NCBI RefSeq assembly: GCF_036924645.1 | Contig: NZ_JAZHRX010000001.1 | Coordinates: forward strand, 2,170,001-2,234,000 | From: Bradyrhizobium sp. AZCC 2176 | GTDB lineage: Bacteria > Pseudomonadota > Alphaproteobacteria > Rhizobiales > Xanthobacteraceae | Direction: 5' to 3' | DNA length: 64,000 bases | In this document: one piece after another, positions 1 to 9,404 of the stretch | How positions within the stretch are numbered: the first letter of the stretch is position 1 | Layout of the letters: every line of letters begins with the position of its first letter | Position numbers and translations under genes: made by a program | Notes under the pieces: generated by a model | Told to the model about the DNA's origin: nothing | Databases searched by the model: none | What the model saw: the letters and a program-made list of their open reading frames with translations, nothing else

Positions 1-280
1 AATGGATGATGATGGCTGGAGCTCTCGTCGTCCAACTCAGCGCACTGAATGCATTACGACAGAGGGGTGAAAGCAAACCAAGGCGGCCACTCTGGAAACA
101 CTTCGACGACACCCATCATTGGGACTCAAACGCGGAGGAATGGGTGCCCAACGTTGATCAGTGATCGTGCAAGGTGTTAGGCGTCCCGAAGGCCAGATTC
201 CAAGACTTCAAGATCCTCTCGCTGACGGGCCAGTCGAGGGCTGCCGTCGCGTACCTAGGCTCGTTCGATCGGATGATGGA

Positions 281-1192
281 TCATGGTTCTACTAGATCCC
301 CTGGTGGCTGGCTCGCGAAGCGTTCGACCAGAAAATCGATGAAAAGTCGCACCTTGACTGCCAAGTGCCGCGTCGGTGGATAGATCGCGTAAAGGTGCAG
401 TGGCGGTGCCTGATATCCTTCGAGGAATCTCTGTAGCGCGCCTTCGCGCAGGGCATCGCCGGCGATGAAGGTCGGCAGCAACGCAACGCCCCTGCCCGCG
501 ATCGCGGCGTCGCGCAGCACCTCGGCGTTGTTTGCGCACAGCGTCCATTCCGGCTGAACCCAGTGGTCCCCATCGGGGCCAGTCAATTTCCACTGATTGC
601 CGGTCAGCAGAAAGCCATAGGTCAGCAGCGCGTGACTCCGCAATTCGTTGGGATGTTTCGGCGTGCCATACTGCTCAAGATAATCCGGCGCCGCGCAGAT
701 TGCCCGATCGATCGCCAGGATCTTGCGCGCAATCAGGCTCGACGATTCAAGATCAGCGATGCGCAAGGTGACGTCATAACCACCCTGCACCGGATCGATC
801 TGCTCGTCGCTGAGCACAAGGTGAATACGGAGCTCCGGATACAGCGCCATGAAATCCGCGACGGCCGGGCCGAGCTGGAGCGTGCCGAAGGACATCGGCG
901 CATTGACGCGCAACAGGCCGCGCGGCGTCGCCTGCGCCTGCGCGACGGCGTGATCGGCTGCGTCGAGGTCGGCAAGAATCACGAGTGCGCGCTCGAAATA
1001 GGCCTGGCCGTTTTCGTTCGGGCTGGCGTGCCGGGTGGTGCGGTTCAGGAGTTGTACGCCGAGGTCCTGCTCAAGATCGCTGACATACTTGCTGATCGCT
1101 GAGCGCGAGAGCCTGAGTTGCCGGCCGGCTTCCGAGAAGCTGCCGAGTTCGACCACTTTGACGAAGGCGCGGAGGCTGCTGAGCTTATCCAT
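281..1192 (-). CDS. LysR-family transcriptional regulator
   Basis: This is a cytoplasmic DNA-binding regulator of the LysR family. An N-terminal winged helix-turn-helix (about residues 1-60, with the helix around SFSEAGRQL and the recognition segment LSRSAISKYVSDLE) is followed by a substrate-binding-like effector domain to about residue 300, the normal family length. I take the start at the ATG at 1192, because MDKLSSLRAFVKV is the usual LysR beginning; an ATG nine codons upstream is also open. It is divergent from the ring-cleaving dioxygenase gene across about 116 bp, the classical layout for a LysR protein that controls its neighbour. The inducer is unknown. A quinone or catechol-like compound is an inference from the neighbour. 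Confidence 0.9.
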   Translation of the reverse strand: MDKLSSLRAFVKVVELGSFSEAGRQLRLSRSAISKYVSDLEQDLGVQLLNRTTRHASPNENGQAYFERALVILADLDAADHAVAQAQATPRGLLRVNAPMSFGTLQLGPAVADFMALYPELRIHLVLSDEQIDPVQGGYDVTLRIADLESSSLIARKILAIDRAICAAPDYLEQYGTPKHPNELRSHALLTYGFLLTGNQWKLTGPDGDHWVQPEWTLCANNAEVLRDAAIAGRGVALLPTFIAGDALREGALQRFLEGYQAPPLHLYAIYPPTRHLAVKVRLFIDFLVERFASQPPGDLVEP

Positions 1193-1235
1193 GATTGTCA
1201 TCAAATCATAGACAGTCATGTCATGAAAGACCGGA

Positions 1236-1264
1236 TTGTCCTTGAGTTAGCCTATGCCAATTAT
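1236..1264 (+). promoter_or_regulatory. possible promoter of the dioxygenase operon
   Basis: A TTGTCC hexamer at 1236-1241 and an AATTAT hexamer at 1259-1264 are separated by exactly 17 bases, about 45 bases before the dioxygenase ATG. This resembles a sigma-70-type promoter. The assignment rests on spacing and weak consensus only. The LysR operator should lie in the same 116-bp gap, but I could not single one out. Confidence 0.3.
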
Positions 1265-1308
1265 CCCTGACAACGGAGGCCGGGCGCCTCGTAATCTAGG
1301 AGAAGACC

Positions 1309-2241
1309 ATGTCAGGCATCCATCATGTCACCGCCATCGCAGGTAACGCCCTGCGAAACTTCGACTTTTACACCCGTTCGCTCGGTCTCCGCTTCGTCAA
1401 GAAGACCGTCAATTTCGACGACCCCGGTACCTATCACTTCTATTACGGCGACGAGACCGGCCATCCCGGCACAATCCTCACCTTCTTCCCGTGGGAAGGC
1501 GCAGCGGCAGGCCGCGGCGGTGTCGGCCAGACCCAGCAGACCGCGTTCCGCGTGCCGGCTCGCTCGCTCGGCTATTGGACGCACCGTTTCATTGAAAAGG
1601 GCATCGCCCACGAGGCACTGGAGAAGCGCTTTGGCGAAGCCGTGCTGCCCTTCACCGATCCGGACGGCATGAGCCTCGCACTGGTCGGCGTCCCCGGCGC
1701 CGAGAACGAGGCCGGCTGGAGCAACGGTGACGTGCCGGGGGAACATGCGATCCGCGGTTTTCATGGAGTCACGCTGCTGCTTGAGAATGCCGCCAAGACC
1801 AGTTCGATCCTGACCGACGTGTTCGGCTTCAAGGAAACCGCCCGCGAAGGCTCAATCATCCGTCTCACGGCGGACAATGCCGCCGGTGGCATCGTTGACA
1901 TCTATGAGGCCAAGGGTTTCCTGCCCGGACGCCAGGGCACCGGCTCGGTGCATCACGTCGCCTTCCGCGCCGTCGACGACGCCGACCAGGCCGAGATGTC
2001 GCGCAAGCTCGTGGAAACCCACGGCCAGCATCCGACTGAACAGAAGGACCGCAACTACTTCCGTTCGGTCTATTTCCGCGAACCCGGCGGCATTCTGTTC
2101 GAAATTGCCACCGACATCCCCGGCTTTGCCGTCGACGAGCCTGTCGATTCGCTCGGCGAACATCTCAAGCTGCCGGCGTTCCTCGAGCCGCACCGCAAGG
2201 ACATCGAAGGAGTGTTACCGCCATTGGAAAGGGCTGCGTAA
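1309..2241 (+). CDS. VOC-superfamily ring-cleaving dioxygenase (MhqO/PcpA-like)
   Basis: This 310-residue protein has two vicinal-oxygen-chelate domains, about residues 1-140 and 148-290. Likely metal ligands are His in the starting HHV motif, His in VHHVAF near residue 215 and Glu in ILFEIATD near 267, the two-His one-Glu arrangement of Fe(II) extradiol dioxygenases. Homologues of this length include MhqO and the hydroquinone dioxygenase PcpA. The substrate is probably a hydroquinone or catechol-like aromatic, which is inferred. The ribosome site is AGGAGAAG just before the ATG. Its stop codon shares one base with the start of the following hydrolase, so the two are translationally coupled. 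Confidence 0.88.
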   Translation: MSGIHHVTAIAGNALRNFDFYTRSLGLRFVKKTVNFDDPGTYHFYYGDETGHPGTILTFFPWEGAAAGRGGVGQTQQTAFRVPARSLGYWTHRFIEKGIAHEALEKRFGEAVLPFTDPDGMSLALVGVPGAENEAGWSNGDVPGEHAIRGFHGVTLLLENAAKTSSILTDVFGFKETAREGSIIRLTADNAAGGIVDIYEAKGFLPGRQGTGSVHHVAFRAVDDADQAEMSRKLVETHGQHPTEQKDRNYFRSVYFREPGGILFEIATDIPGFAVDEPVDSLGEHLKLPAFLEPHRKDIEGVLPPLERAA

Positions 2242-2906
2242 TGAGCAAGGACCTCTCCTTCATTCATCGCGTCGAGCCGGGCAACCGGCTCGAAGCACCG
2301 CCTCTCCTGCTGCTGCACGGAACCGGCGGCGATGAGAACGATCTGCTCCCGCTTGGCGAGGCCATTGCGCCCGGTGCGCCGCTGCTGTCAGTGCGCGGTC
2401 AGGTTCTGGAGCACGGCATGCCGCGCTTCTTCCGCCGGCTGGCCGAAGGCGTGTTCGACGAAGACGACGTGCGCCGCCGCGCCAACGAACTGGCGGATTT
2501 CGTTGTCGCCGCGCGTAGTCGCTACGGCCTCGCGGCGCCGATCGCACTCGGCTACTCCAATGGCGCCAACATCGCCGCCGCGGTCCTGCTGCTGCGCCCA
2601 GACGTGCTCGCGGGCGCCATCCTGCTCCGGGCAATGGTGCCGCTGCGCCAAGCGCCGACGCCAGATCTCGCCGGCAAGCCTGTACTGATCGTGTCGGGGA
2701 AATCGGATCCGATCATTCCGCGCGACAACTCGGCACGTCTCGCCACAATGCTGCAGCAGACAGGTGCCGAGGTACAGCACAGTACGCTGCCAGTCGGACA
2801 TCAGCTTTCGCAGGCTGATCTCACCCTGGCAAAGACATGGGTACAAGGTCTACGGCACTTCTCCATCCAGCGGGATCCTGAAAAGCCTGTTGCGGTGTCC
2901 GGTTAG
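2241..2906 (+). CDS. alpha/beta hydrolase, phospholipase/carboxylesterase type (MhqD-like)
   Basis: This 221-residue cytoplasmic serine hydrolase carries an oxyanion motif LLLLHGTGG near residues 22-30, nucleophile Ser106 in GYSNG, Asp156 in GKSDP and His187 in VGHQLS. The fold and size match the carboxylesterase/phospholipase family that includes MhqD, which in Bacillus also neighbours the MhqO dioxygenase gene. It overlaps the dioxygenase by one base (TAATG). Together they probably degrade a quinone-type aromatic, with this enzyme hydrolysing an ester or thioester product. The exact substrate is not visible in the sequence. Confidence 0.85.
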   Translation: MSKDLSFIHRVEPGNRLEAPPLLLLHGTGGDENDLLPLGEAIAPGAPLLSVRGQVLEHGMPRFFRRLAEGVFDEDDVRRRANELADFVVAARSRYGLAAPIALGYSNGANIAAAVLLLRPDVLAGAILLRAMVPLRQAPTPDLAGKPVLIVSGKSDPIIPRDNSARLATMLQQTGAEVQHSTLPVGHQLSQADLTLAKTWVQGLRHFSIQRDPEKPVAVSG

Positions 2907-3042
2907 GAAAGTCGATGACTCCGATGTCCAACCGACGCCGATATGGGACGCTGCTGCGCACTGAACGACGCTCCGCTGCTTGTCACATTGTTCGTCGCTT
3001 CACACTCGCAAGAAATCCGCCTAACCACCGCGTAAGCAAAAA

Positions 3043-3113
3043 GATGCAGGTAGCTCAGCTCGATAAAGCGCCACCCTCGGAATGCGGAGGTCAGGTTCGA
3101 ATCGTGTCGGGTA
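3043..3113 (+). pseudogene. degenerate tRNA-like remnant
   Basis: The segment contains a D-arm-like block (GGTAGCTCAGCTCGATAAAG) and a T-loop-like block ending in TTCGAATCGTGTCGGGT, but the anticodon and T stems do not pair, so it cannot fold as a working tRNA. Its last 18 bases (3095-3112) are identical to 12403-12420, inside another tRNA fragment. This suggests a decayed attachment site rather than a functional RNA gene. The rest of the gap from 2907 to 3214 shows nothing else. Confidence 0.4.
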
Positions 3114-3214
3114 CGGTGGAGAGGATGAAACTGGGAACCGCCATGTGATTGTGTCTGATATAGGTTTAAATCATCAATGACGACCGCTTCACTACGACTC
3201 GAAGGAGGAACAAC

Positions 3215-3853
3215 ATGACCAAGACCCAGCCCGAGCCCGTCCGCGACCCCAAGGCCGATCATCTACTGACCCCGCAAAACTGCGTTCTGGTCCTGATCGA
3301 CTACCAGCCCGAGCAATATTCGACCGTGACCTCATCCTCCCGTGAGGAGATCACCCTCAATGTGGTTGCGCTGTGCAAACTCGCTCAAGCCTACAATATC
3401 CCCGTGGTGCTCTCGACGGTCGCAGTGGACATGGGCGTGAACGAAGGCACGATTCCGGCGATCCGCGAGGCTCTGCCGGGAGTGGAAGAGATCGACCGCA
3501 CGGGCGTCAATGCCTGGGAGGACGAGGACTTCCGCAAGGCCGTCCAAGGCACGGGGCGACGCAAGGTGGTCATCGCTGCGCTTTGGACCGAGGTCTGCCT
3601 GGCCTTTCCGACCCTCGACATGCTGGCCGAAGGCTACGAGGTCTATCCGGTTGCCGACGCTGTGGGCGGCATCTCGCCCACCGCACACGAGCGCGCGTTT
3701 GACCGAATGATTCAGGCGGGGGCCAAACCCATCACTGCGATCTCCTTCGGCTGCGAGATCATGCGCAACTGGGCGCGCGGAGATTCCGACAATCTGCGAC
3801 ACGTCATGCGGTGGTATTTCCCCGAGCATCGCCGTCTGCACAAATCAGCTTGA
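3215..3853 (+). CDS. isochorismatase-like cysteine hydrolase (YcaC-like)
   Basis: This 212-residue protein belongs to the isochorismatase-fold hydrolases. Asp29 in LVLIDYQPEQ and Cys128 in LWTEVCLAFP are the expected acid and nucleophile, and INAW-like (VNAWED) and PVADAVGG segments are characteristic of the YcaC subgroup. Family members hydrolyse amides or small cyclic substrates; the substrate of YcaC-type enzymes is generally unknown. An AGGAGGA ribosome site lies 6 bases before the ATG. It stands alone between tRNA-like debris and a small-gene remnant, and I see no operon partner. Confidence 0.85.
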   Translation: MTKTQPEPVRDPKADHLLTPQNCVLVLIDYQPEQYSTVTSSSREEITLNVVALCKLAQAYNIPVVLSTVAVDMGVNEGTIPAIREALPGVEEIDRTGVNAWEDEDFRKAVQGTGRRKVVIAALWTEVCLAFPTLDMLAEGYEVYPVADAVGGISPTAHERAFDRMIQAGAKPITAISFGCEIMRNWARGDSDNLRHVMRWYFPEHRRLHKSA

Positions 3854-3888
3854 GGGATGCGGAGGTTGTGCCGCGGGCATATGGAAAA

Positions 3889-3916
3889 GGTGGCGCTCCG
3901 CAGGGAATCGAACCCC
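3889..3916 (-). other. possible tRNA 3'-end fragment
   Basis: Read on the minus strand, this stretch ends a tRNA-like T arm (GGGGTTCGATTCCC) followed by GCGGAGCGCCACC, like the acceptor 3' strand plus CCA. Nothing resembling the remaining tRNA is found on the adjacent side, and the T stem is imperfect. It may be an attachment-site scar. The assignment is weak. Confidence 0.25.
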
Positions 3917-3927
3917 TATTTCGGCCG

Positions 3928-4010
3928 GATGGCATGAAAACGGACGATGCATATCCAAGGACGGCATGAAAAAGCACGACTCCATGTCGAAGGACAGCAT
4001 GAAGAAGTAG
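3928..4010 (+). pseudogene. remnant of a pentapeptide MXKDX-repeat protein
   Basis: Two short in-frame runs encode DGMKTDD and then DGMKKHDSMSKDSMKK followed by a stop, the signature of the small MXKDX pentapeptide-repeat proteins common in alpha- and betaproteobacteria. The first run is shifted against the second, and no signal peptide or start region remains. I therefore call it a decayed C-terminal remnant. The function of the family is unknown. Confidence 0.5.
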
Positions 4011-4057
4011 GCGCAGTAGTTAGAGAGAGGCAGGCTCGGCCGTATGAAGCGAGCCTG

Positions 4058-4288
4058 CTACTCTTCCGTAGTCACGGCATGGGCCAAGCGTCGGATGGCG
4101 GGCGCTGCCAACAGCACGACCGGTAGCATCAGAAGCCAAGAGAACAGCCATGCTTGCAGCCAATGCAGAACGAAATTACCAGACGCCATGAGCGGAAAAC
4201 TGGCGATCGCCGCCGCGATCCCACAGGTCAATCCCGACTGAATAAATCCATAGACAAAGTGGCTGTAGCTGCGCGGGATTCTGAACAT
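4058..4288 (-). CDS. small DUF2798 membrane protein
   Basis: A 76-residue inner-membrane protein with two predicted transmembrane helices: about 16-36 (FIQSGLTCGIAAAIASF) and 46-66 (WLFSWLLMLPVVLLAAP). The opening IPRSYSHFVYGFIQSGLT and the ending PAIRRL match the DUF2798 family. I choose the ATG at 4288 rather than the upstream frame opening, because a GAGGG ribosome site lies 6 bases before it and it gives the family length. Function is unknown. It stands alone among remnants. Confidence 0.75.
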   Translation of the reverse strand: MFRIPRSYSHFVYGFIQSGLTCGIAAAIASFPLMASGNFVLHWLQAWLFSWLLMLPVVLLAAPAIRRLAHAVTTEE

Positions 4289-4443
4289 GCGACCCTCGAC
4301 AAGGACTGTTCCTTGTGAGGAAAGCAAAAGGCATGCCCAACATCGAGGTCCGTTTCGGGGAATGGATTACTAAATCCGGCCAAGGCGACCCGACGCGAGA
4401 ACTTGAACTGAAGTAAGCGGCTTCGCTATTGAGCAGGTCGGGG

Positions 4444-4473
4444 GCGGCTGTTTGCGTACGAACGGCCGCTTTT
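4444..4473 (+). terminator. hairpin with short T run, possible terminator
   Basis: A 9-bp stem with one G-U pair (GCGGCTGTT / AACGGCCGC) and an 8-base loop is followed by TTTT. It resembles a rho-independent terminator on the plus strand, but no intact plus-strand gene precedes it, so it may be left over from a lost gene. The rest of 4328-4588 shows nothing recognisable. Confidence 0.35.
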
Positions 4474-4588
4474 GCGCCAAAACCTGTCGTCCTGAAATCG
4501 TAGCTGGTGATATCAAGACGCACTCGTCGCTATAATACCGTGCTCGCTATTGAGCGACGCGGCCGGGCGGGTTGGCGGAGAACCCGCC

Positions 4589-5040
4589 ATGCATGTTCGT
4601 CCTGTTTGCAAAAGCCGTCCAATACCATGGAATAAGGGGTTGCTCGTCGGCCAGAAAAAGCCTCTTCAGCCAAGCACGTTTGGTCGATTCGCGTTCGATT
4701 GGAGGTCGCCCAGATGTGGCGAGATCTTTCCCTGTTCAATCTGGCGATCGATAGCAAACTTCGCGCGTGTGATTTGGTCAAACTGCGTGTCGACGAAATA
4801 TGTTCTGGCGCTAGGGTCCGAGTTCGAGCGACGGTCGTTCAAAAGAAGACAGGCCGACCCGTACAATTCGAGATTACGGAGCAGACAAGGACTTCCTTGG
4901 AGATCTGGTTACGATCGATCCGGACGACCGGCTCTCGATATCTCTTCCCCAGCAGACTGCATGCAAACCCTTACCTATCCACCCGACAATATTCTCGACT
5001 GGTGCACCGCTGGGTTGATAGCATCGGTTTGGAATCATGA
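4589..5040 (+). pseudogene. truncated, frameshifted tyrosine recombinase (phage-type integrase)
   Basis: The first part, about 4628-4676, reads WNKGLLVGQKKPLQP. The next part, about 4678-5040, reads AKHVWSIRVRLEVAQMWRDL through NLAIDSKLRACDLVKLRVD, RPVQFEITEQTR, LFPSRLHANPYLSTRQYSR and ends at SIGLES. Together they match the small rhizobial integrase family, but one base is missing near 4677 and the reading ends before the HxxR and catalytic Tyr region. Only the first catalytic Arg region (LRACDLVKLR) is left. It is a dead integrase and probably marks an old insertion next to the tRNA-like scars at 3.0-3.9 kb. Confidence 0.75.
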
Positions 5041-5046
5041 CCGCAG

Positions 5047-5143
5047 TTGGCACGTTTCGGACCTGATGCTCTCGCCCAGCGATGTCTGTGCGTCTGGGCA
5101 AGCGGACGTCGCTCAGGACCGCGCCCAAGTCCAAAAATGACCC
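5047..5143 (+). repeat. intergenic repeat, diverged copy
   Basis: Runs from TTGGCACGTTTCGGAC through GATGTCTGT and GCGGACGTCG to AAAAATGACCC. These blocks fall in the same order and spacing as in the clearer copies at 8866-8964 and 12236-12331. It lies exactly where the integrase reading ends, so it may mark the break. Confidence 0.35.
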
Positions 5144-5290
5144 TGGCTGTGTGGCAGGACCCATAGGAGACATCCCCGCGAACTTGCCGGGTTGCCGTTT
5201 TCTATTTTCCGCCTCAGCGCTTGTGAGCTACGTTCCGACGGTCATCACGTGCCGTGCGTACCTTATTCGTCCGCAAGCAGAGAGCTGGAC

Positions 5291-6664
5291 ATGCAGCCGA
5301 TGAACGACATCTCTTTCGAGACAGCGCTGGGCGAGCGCGTCGAGCACATGCTCGACGCCTGCACTCGGTGCGGCAAATGTGTCGAGGTCTGTCCGAGCGT
5401 TAAACCTGCCGGCATCGCGGCCGCGAGTTCCGACGACATCATCAGTGGTGTGCTTGACATCGTGCGCAGCGGCGAGGGCCCAGAGGCGTCGCGCAAATGG
5501 GCAGGGTCCTGCATGCGAAGCGGCGAGTGCATCAAGGCGTGCGACTACGGTGTCAATCCGCGCTTCCTGCTTGCCATGGCACGCCTCGCTATGGCGAAGG
5601 CCGAGAGCGAACTGCCCGACCGGCGTCGCCTGGGCGTGCAAAGGTACCGTGATCTCAGCCGCGATGTGACGGTGCTCTCGCGTTTGCAGCTCGATGGCGA
5701 GGTGCTAGAGCGGCTCGGCCAGAAATCAGCGTCAGTGTCGACACCCGTCGAGGCGCCCGACTTCGTGTTTTACACCGGCTGCAATGTGCTCAAGACGCCG
5801 CACATCGCGTTGCTTGCCCTCGATATCATGGATGCGCTCGGCATCACTTTCCAGGTGATGGGCGGGCCAAGCCATTGTTGCGGCATCATGCAGCTAGGCC
5901 CCGGCGACATTGAGATGTCTGGACGTATGGGCTCGAACACAATGGAGAAATTGTCGCACTCCAAGTCCGGCCAGGTGATCACCTGGTGTCCTAGCTGCTA
6001 CGTCCAGTTCACAGAATTGACACTGCCGACGATTGAACGACAGCGCGGCTCGCGGCCGTTCGAGATGACGCCGTTCATGCAATTTCTCGACGGCCGGCTT
6101 GCTCAGTTGAAGCCGCACTTGCAGCGACGGATCGAAATGCGGGTCGCGCTGCACCGACATCCCGGCGTAGCAGGCGTCATGGAAGCCGCCGCTGAAATCT
6201 TGGGGGCAATCCCCGGCGTTGAACTCGTTGACCTGAAGCAACCGGCAGTCGGCTTGCAGAGCGTCAATGTCGGCGTGCTTCCCGCGTTCAAACGCGAGTT
6301 GCAGCTTAACGAGCTCCAAGCGGCGTGCGACGCGGGCGTTGATGCACTGGTTGCGGTCTATCATTCCGATCATCGCGAACTGTGCGCTCACGAACGCGAC
6401 TGGCCATTCCGTATAATTAACATCCTCGAAGTGGTCGGCGAGAGTATGGGGCTCAATCAGCACGATCGTTACAAGCAGCTCAAGATCATGCAGGATGCTG
6501 ACCAGATCGTGTCCGAATGCAGCGACCTGATCGCGCAGCATGCGCTAGACGTCGGAAAGGCTCGCGACGTCGTTGTTAAAGCGATGCTCGGCGACCAACC
6601 TCTTCCCCTGAATCGTGGGTCACGCCCGGTGGAGCAAGGCGCGAGCGACGTGGCGTCGACGTAG
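5291..6664 (+). CDS. (Fe-S)-binding CCG-domain oxidoreductase, HdrBC/GlpC-like
   Basis: This 457-residue protein is probably an electron-transfer subunit. Residues 24-34 form a complete 4Fe-4S motif (CTRCGKCVEVCP). A second motif at 74-84 is altered to C-x5-C-x3-C (CMRSGECIKAC), missing one Cys. A CCG domain follows, with TGCN near 163, HCCG at 195-198 and WCPSC at 232-236, as in heterodisulfide reductase subunit B and GlpC. The C-terminal half resembles a second, cysteine-poor CCG domain. I take the ATG at 5291 (a second ATG is at 5300). No flavin or catalytic partner is next to it, so its electron donor and acceptor are unknown. Confidence 0.75.
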   Translation: MQPMNDISFETALGERVEHMLDACTRCGKCVEVCPSVKPAGIAAASSDDIISGVLDIVRSGEGPEASRKWAGSCMRSGECIKACDYGVNPRFLLAMARLAMAKAESELPDRRRLGVQRYRDLSRDVTVLSRLQLDGEVLERLGQKSASVSTPVEAPDFVFYTGCNVLKTPHIALLALDIMDALGITFQVMGGPSHCCGIMQLGPGDIEMSGRMGSNTMEKLSHSKSGQVITWCPSCYVQFTELTLPTIERQRGSRPFEMTPFMQFLDGRLAQLKPHLQRRIEMRVALHRHPGVAGVMEAAAEILGAIPGVELVDLKQPAVGLQSVNVGVLPAFKRELQLNELQAACDAGVDALVAVYHSDHRELCAHERDWPFRIINILEVVGESMGLNQHDRYKQLKIMQDADQIVSECSDLIAQHALDVGKARDVVVKAMLGDQPLPLNRGSRPVEQGASDVAST

Positions 6665-6864
6665 CTGCCTGACGTCGTCTATTGGCACATCGCGTCATTT
6701 CGCTGCAATGCGTAATTTGGTCGCCATCCGGGCATAGCGGACATGGCCGGGCTTGCTGGAGGCCCGACCCCGTCGCGAACGATCCATATCGGAAGTCAGC
6801 ATCTGCGCCACGACGCGTCTGGTAGTGACCGTTCCGACCCTCCATCGCTGCCAGATATCGACAT

Positions 6865-7104
6865 TCATTTACCGGATAGGATGCCTCGCGGATCGCAATC
6901 TTGGTGCGAGGCGACGTAGTCGATTTCGCCGCGCGTAATACCGATATCCATAAGCTCCCTGTCACTTAAGTCGCACAAGTTGGCCAGTAATTTCCGGCGT
7001 TTGCGCCACTCCTGAAATGCATTCCAATATGCTTCGAGAGGACTGTAGACCTGCCGCCTTGCGGTTACCTGTCCCAGCTCGGTGGTCCCGTGGATCGTGC
7101 TCAT
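6865..7104 (-). CDS. small DUF1127 (YjiS-like) protein
   Basis: This 79-residue protein has an Arg/Lys-rich helix (WRKRRKLLANL) followed by LCDLSDRELMDIGITRGEID, the diagnostic DUF1127 motif. Short DUF1127 proteins in alphaproteobacteria have been linked to RNA turnover and to phosphate or virulence control, but no role can be assigned here. It lies divergent from the broken TolB regulator gene. The gap from 6665 to 6864 shows nothing recognisable. Confidence 0.8.
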   Translation of the reverse strand: MSTIHGTTELGQVTARRQVYSPLEAYWNAFQEWRKRRKLLANLCDLSDRELMDIGITRGEIDYVASHQDCDPRGILSGK

Positions 7105-7255
7105 CGAGGTGTGTCCTGTCTGGACTATTCACTAGGCGGAAGTTGCCGCAAGATGTGCCGCCGCGCTTAACTGGTGACTTACATTTCCCTTACCGGCGGC
7201 TTATTCTTCGTGCGCTAGGGGTGCTACAGAGGCGTTCCCGAGAAGGAATGGCAGC

Positions 7256-8803
7256 TTGCGCTATCTTTTCGAGGATTACGTATTCGACACCGACCGGCGC
7301 GACCTGCATCGGGAGACCGATGCGGTGTCGATCACACCGCAGGTTTTTGACCTGCTCGATTACCTGATCCGCAACAGGGAACGGGTTGTCAGCAAGGACG
7401 ACCTCATCAAGGCCATTTGGAATGGGCGCAGTGTATCTGACGCGGCGCTGACAACCCGCCTGAATGCCGCCCGGGGCGCAATTGGCGATTCCGGCGAGGA
7501 ACAGCGCTTCATCAAAACACTACCGCGCAAGGGCTTCCGCTTCGTCGGACAGGTGCGGGAGGCGCGCCAAGTTGCGGACTCAACTCCGGGCGATGCGGCC
7601 GAGAGCGCTCCTGCAGTTCCCGACAAGCCCTCCATCGCCGTGCTGCCGTTCGCGAACATGTCTGGCGATCCCGAGCAGGAGTACTTCGCGGACGGGATGG
7701 TGGAGGAGATCACTACCGCGCTTTCGCGGTTCACATGGTTGTTCGTGATCTCTCGAAATTCGAGCTTCACCTTCAAGGGCAAAGCCGCCGACATCAAAGA
7801 TGTCGGGGCGCAGGCTTGGCGTGCGCTATGTCCTTCAGGGGGCGGTGCGCAAGGCGTCGGGCAAAGTTCGCATCACGGGCCAGTTGATTGAAGCGGCCAC
7901 GGGCGCGCACATTTGGGCGGACAAGTTCGAGCGTGACATGACGGACATTTTCGCTTTGCAGGACGAAGTCACGCTCGCCGTTGTCGCAGCTATTCAGCCA
8001 AAGTTGTTTCGAGCAGAAATTGCATTGACGACGCGGCGGCGACCGGAAGACCTCACTGCGTATGATCTTCATCTCCGGGCTATACAGCAAGCCGTCCGAT
8101 CGACCCGCGAAGGTTTGGCCGAGGCACTTCGACTCCTCCACCGCGCCTTGGAGCTTGACCCTGGGTTTGCTGCTGCGGCAGCTTTGGCAGGTGCCTGTCA
8201 TATGGAAAACGTGCTTAGGAGCTATGCGATCGACCCACAATTCGAACGCAAGGAAGCCGTTCGGCTTATGCGCTTGGCATTGAGCCTCCACGATGGTGAT
8301 CCAGACACGTTAGCAACCGCAGCATTAATCTCGGCTTTGTTGGTCGGCGATTGTGAGGCTGAGATTGAGATGGCCGATCGGGCGGTCGCGCTCAACCCAA
8401 ACTCATATTACGCATGGAACCGCAGAGGTTGGGTCTACAAGATTGCGGGGCAGCCGGAGGAAGCGATCCGGAGCTTTGAACGCGCCATGCGAATGAGCCC
8501 GGTGGACCCGCAACAATTCACAACGTTAACCGGGATGGGATTTGCCTTTATTGAGCTTCGTCGCTTTGACGAGGCCATCGTTGCAGGGAGGAAAGCCCTG
8601 CGTCAGAAACCTTCCTATACAGTACCGCTGCCTCGCCCGCTTTCGCCCATCTCGGACGCGACGCTGAGGCCCGTGAGGCGGCGGCTCGTGTGCTTGAGTT
8701 CGACCCCGCTTTCACAATATCGGCGTGGATCGCTCGGAGCAGACTATCAATAAATGCGAAGTTGATGATTGAGGGTTTTCGCAAAGCGGGGTTGCCCGAG
8801 TAG
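7256..8803 (+). pseudogene. winged-helix/TolB-like/TPR regulator broken by two frameshifts
   Basis: The first frame (TTG at 7256) encodes a CadC/OmpR-type winged helix (FEDYVFDT to KTLPRKGFRFVG) and the start of a TolB-like domain (SIAVLPFANMSGDPEQEYFA). Near 7803 a run of four G shifts the frame, and the text continues as RRLGVRYVLQGAVRK, HIWADKFER and TPR repeats. Near 8620 the frame shifts again, and the natural end (AFAHLGRDAEAREAAARVLE ... FRKAGLPE) runs to a stop at 8803. The intact paralogue at 10562-12169 confirms the expected order. The product would be a sensor/regulator, but this copy is probably inactive unless the shifts are sequencing errors. Confidence 0.8.
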
Positions 8804-9404
8804 CTCTCCAATGTCCACGAGGTGATCGAATAGCGACACTCTTCTGCGGCGCATGAGTCCGGAGTTGGCACCTTTGAGACATGCCCGCCTGGCCTAAGAA
8901 TGTCCGTTCACCGGGGTAGACCGGAAGTCGCCGGTATCCGGCCAAACCGGCGCGATTGACCCAACTGTATGGTCCGGCCGTGCGGTGCAAGAGATTTCGT
9001 CGACCTGGTTGATGCGGTCTTGCATTACTGTATCCGGCCTCTGATTGGAGCATCTGCTCCGGGCCATCATGGATATCAGCGCGCATCCGATCTGATTCTC
9101 GGATAAGCCTCGAATGGGCTAGTTGGGTCACCAGTGTTCGCACGCGCCGGGAAGACCGATTACTCCATCGTCGTCTCATCCTCTCGCAGACCTCGGCGGG
9201 TAACTCTCGCGAAGCTAGGTCATCGATAATCTCCTTGCTTCATGCTGTTCCTTTGTTCGTGCCTGGCGGCCGTTCCTTCGTCCCGACCTGCGGGCTAAGG
9301 CGCGCCGCGCGCAAGGGCGGTCAAGGCTGGCCGTCGCGATGACGTTGCGGCTTGCGCTAGTGTTTCCAGGCCACGCCTTGACGGGCCTGAGCACGGCGCG
9401 AGGA
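8804..9404. other. about 600 bp without a gene, flank of the IS110 element
   Basis: Apart from the intergenic repeat at 8866-8964, no coding frame here resembles a known protein. It includes the 3' flank of the IS110-family transposase gene. The end of that element should lie here, but I could not find an inverted repeat that fixes it. Confidence 0.5.
8866..8964 (+). repeat. intergenic repeat, copy 1
   Basis: Starts TGGCACCTTTGAGACATG, contains GGGGTAGACCGGAAGT in the middle and ends near GATTGACCC. The copy at 12236-12331 matches it block for block (GGCAC-TTTGAGACAT, GGGGTAGACCGGAAGT, GGCCAAA-CGGCGC, TTGACCC). The function is unknown. It sits between genes in both cases. Confidence 0.6.

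Noticed and set aside
174..383. Short plus-strand frame at the left end of the window
   Set aside because: It overlaps the end of the LysR gene, has an unlikely composition and no ribosome site. Bases 1-280 hold nothing I can support.
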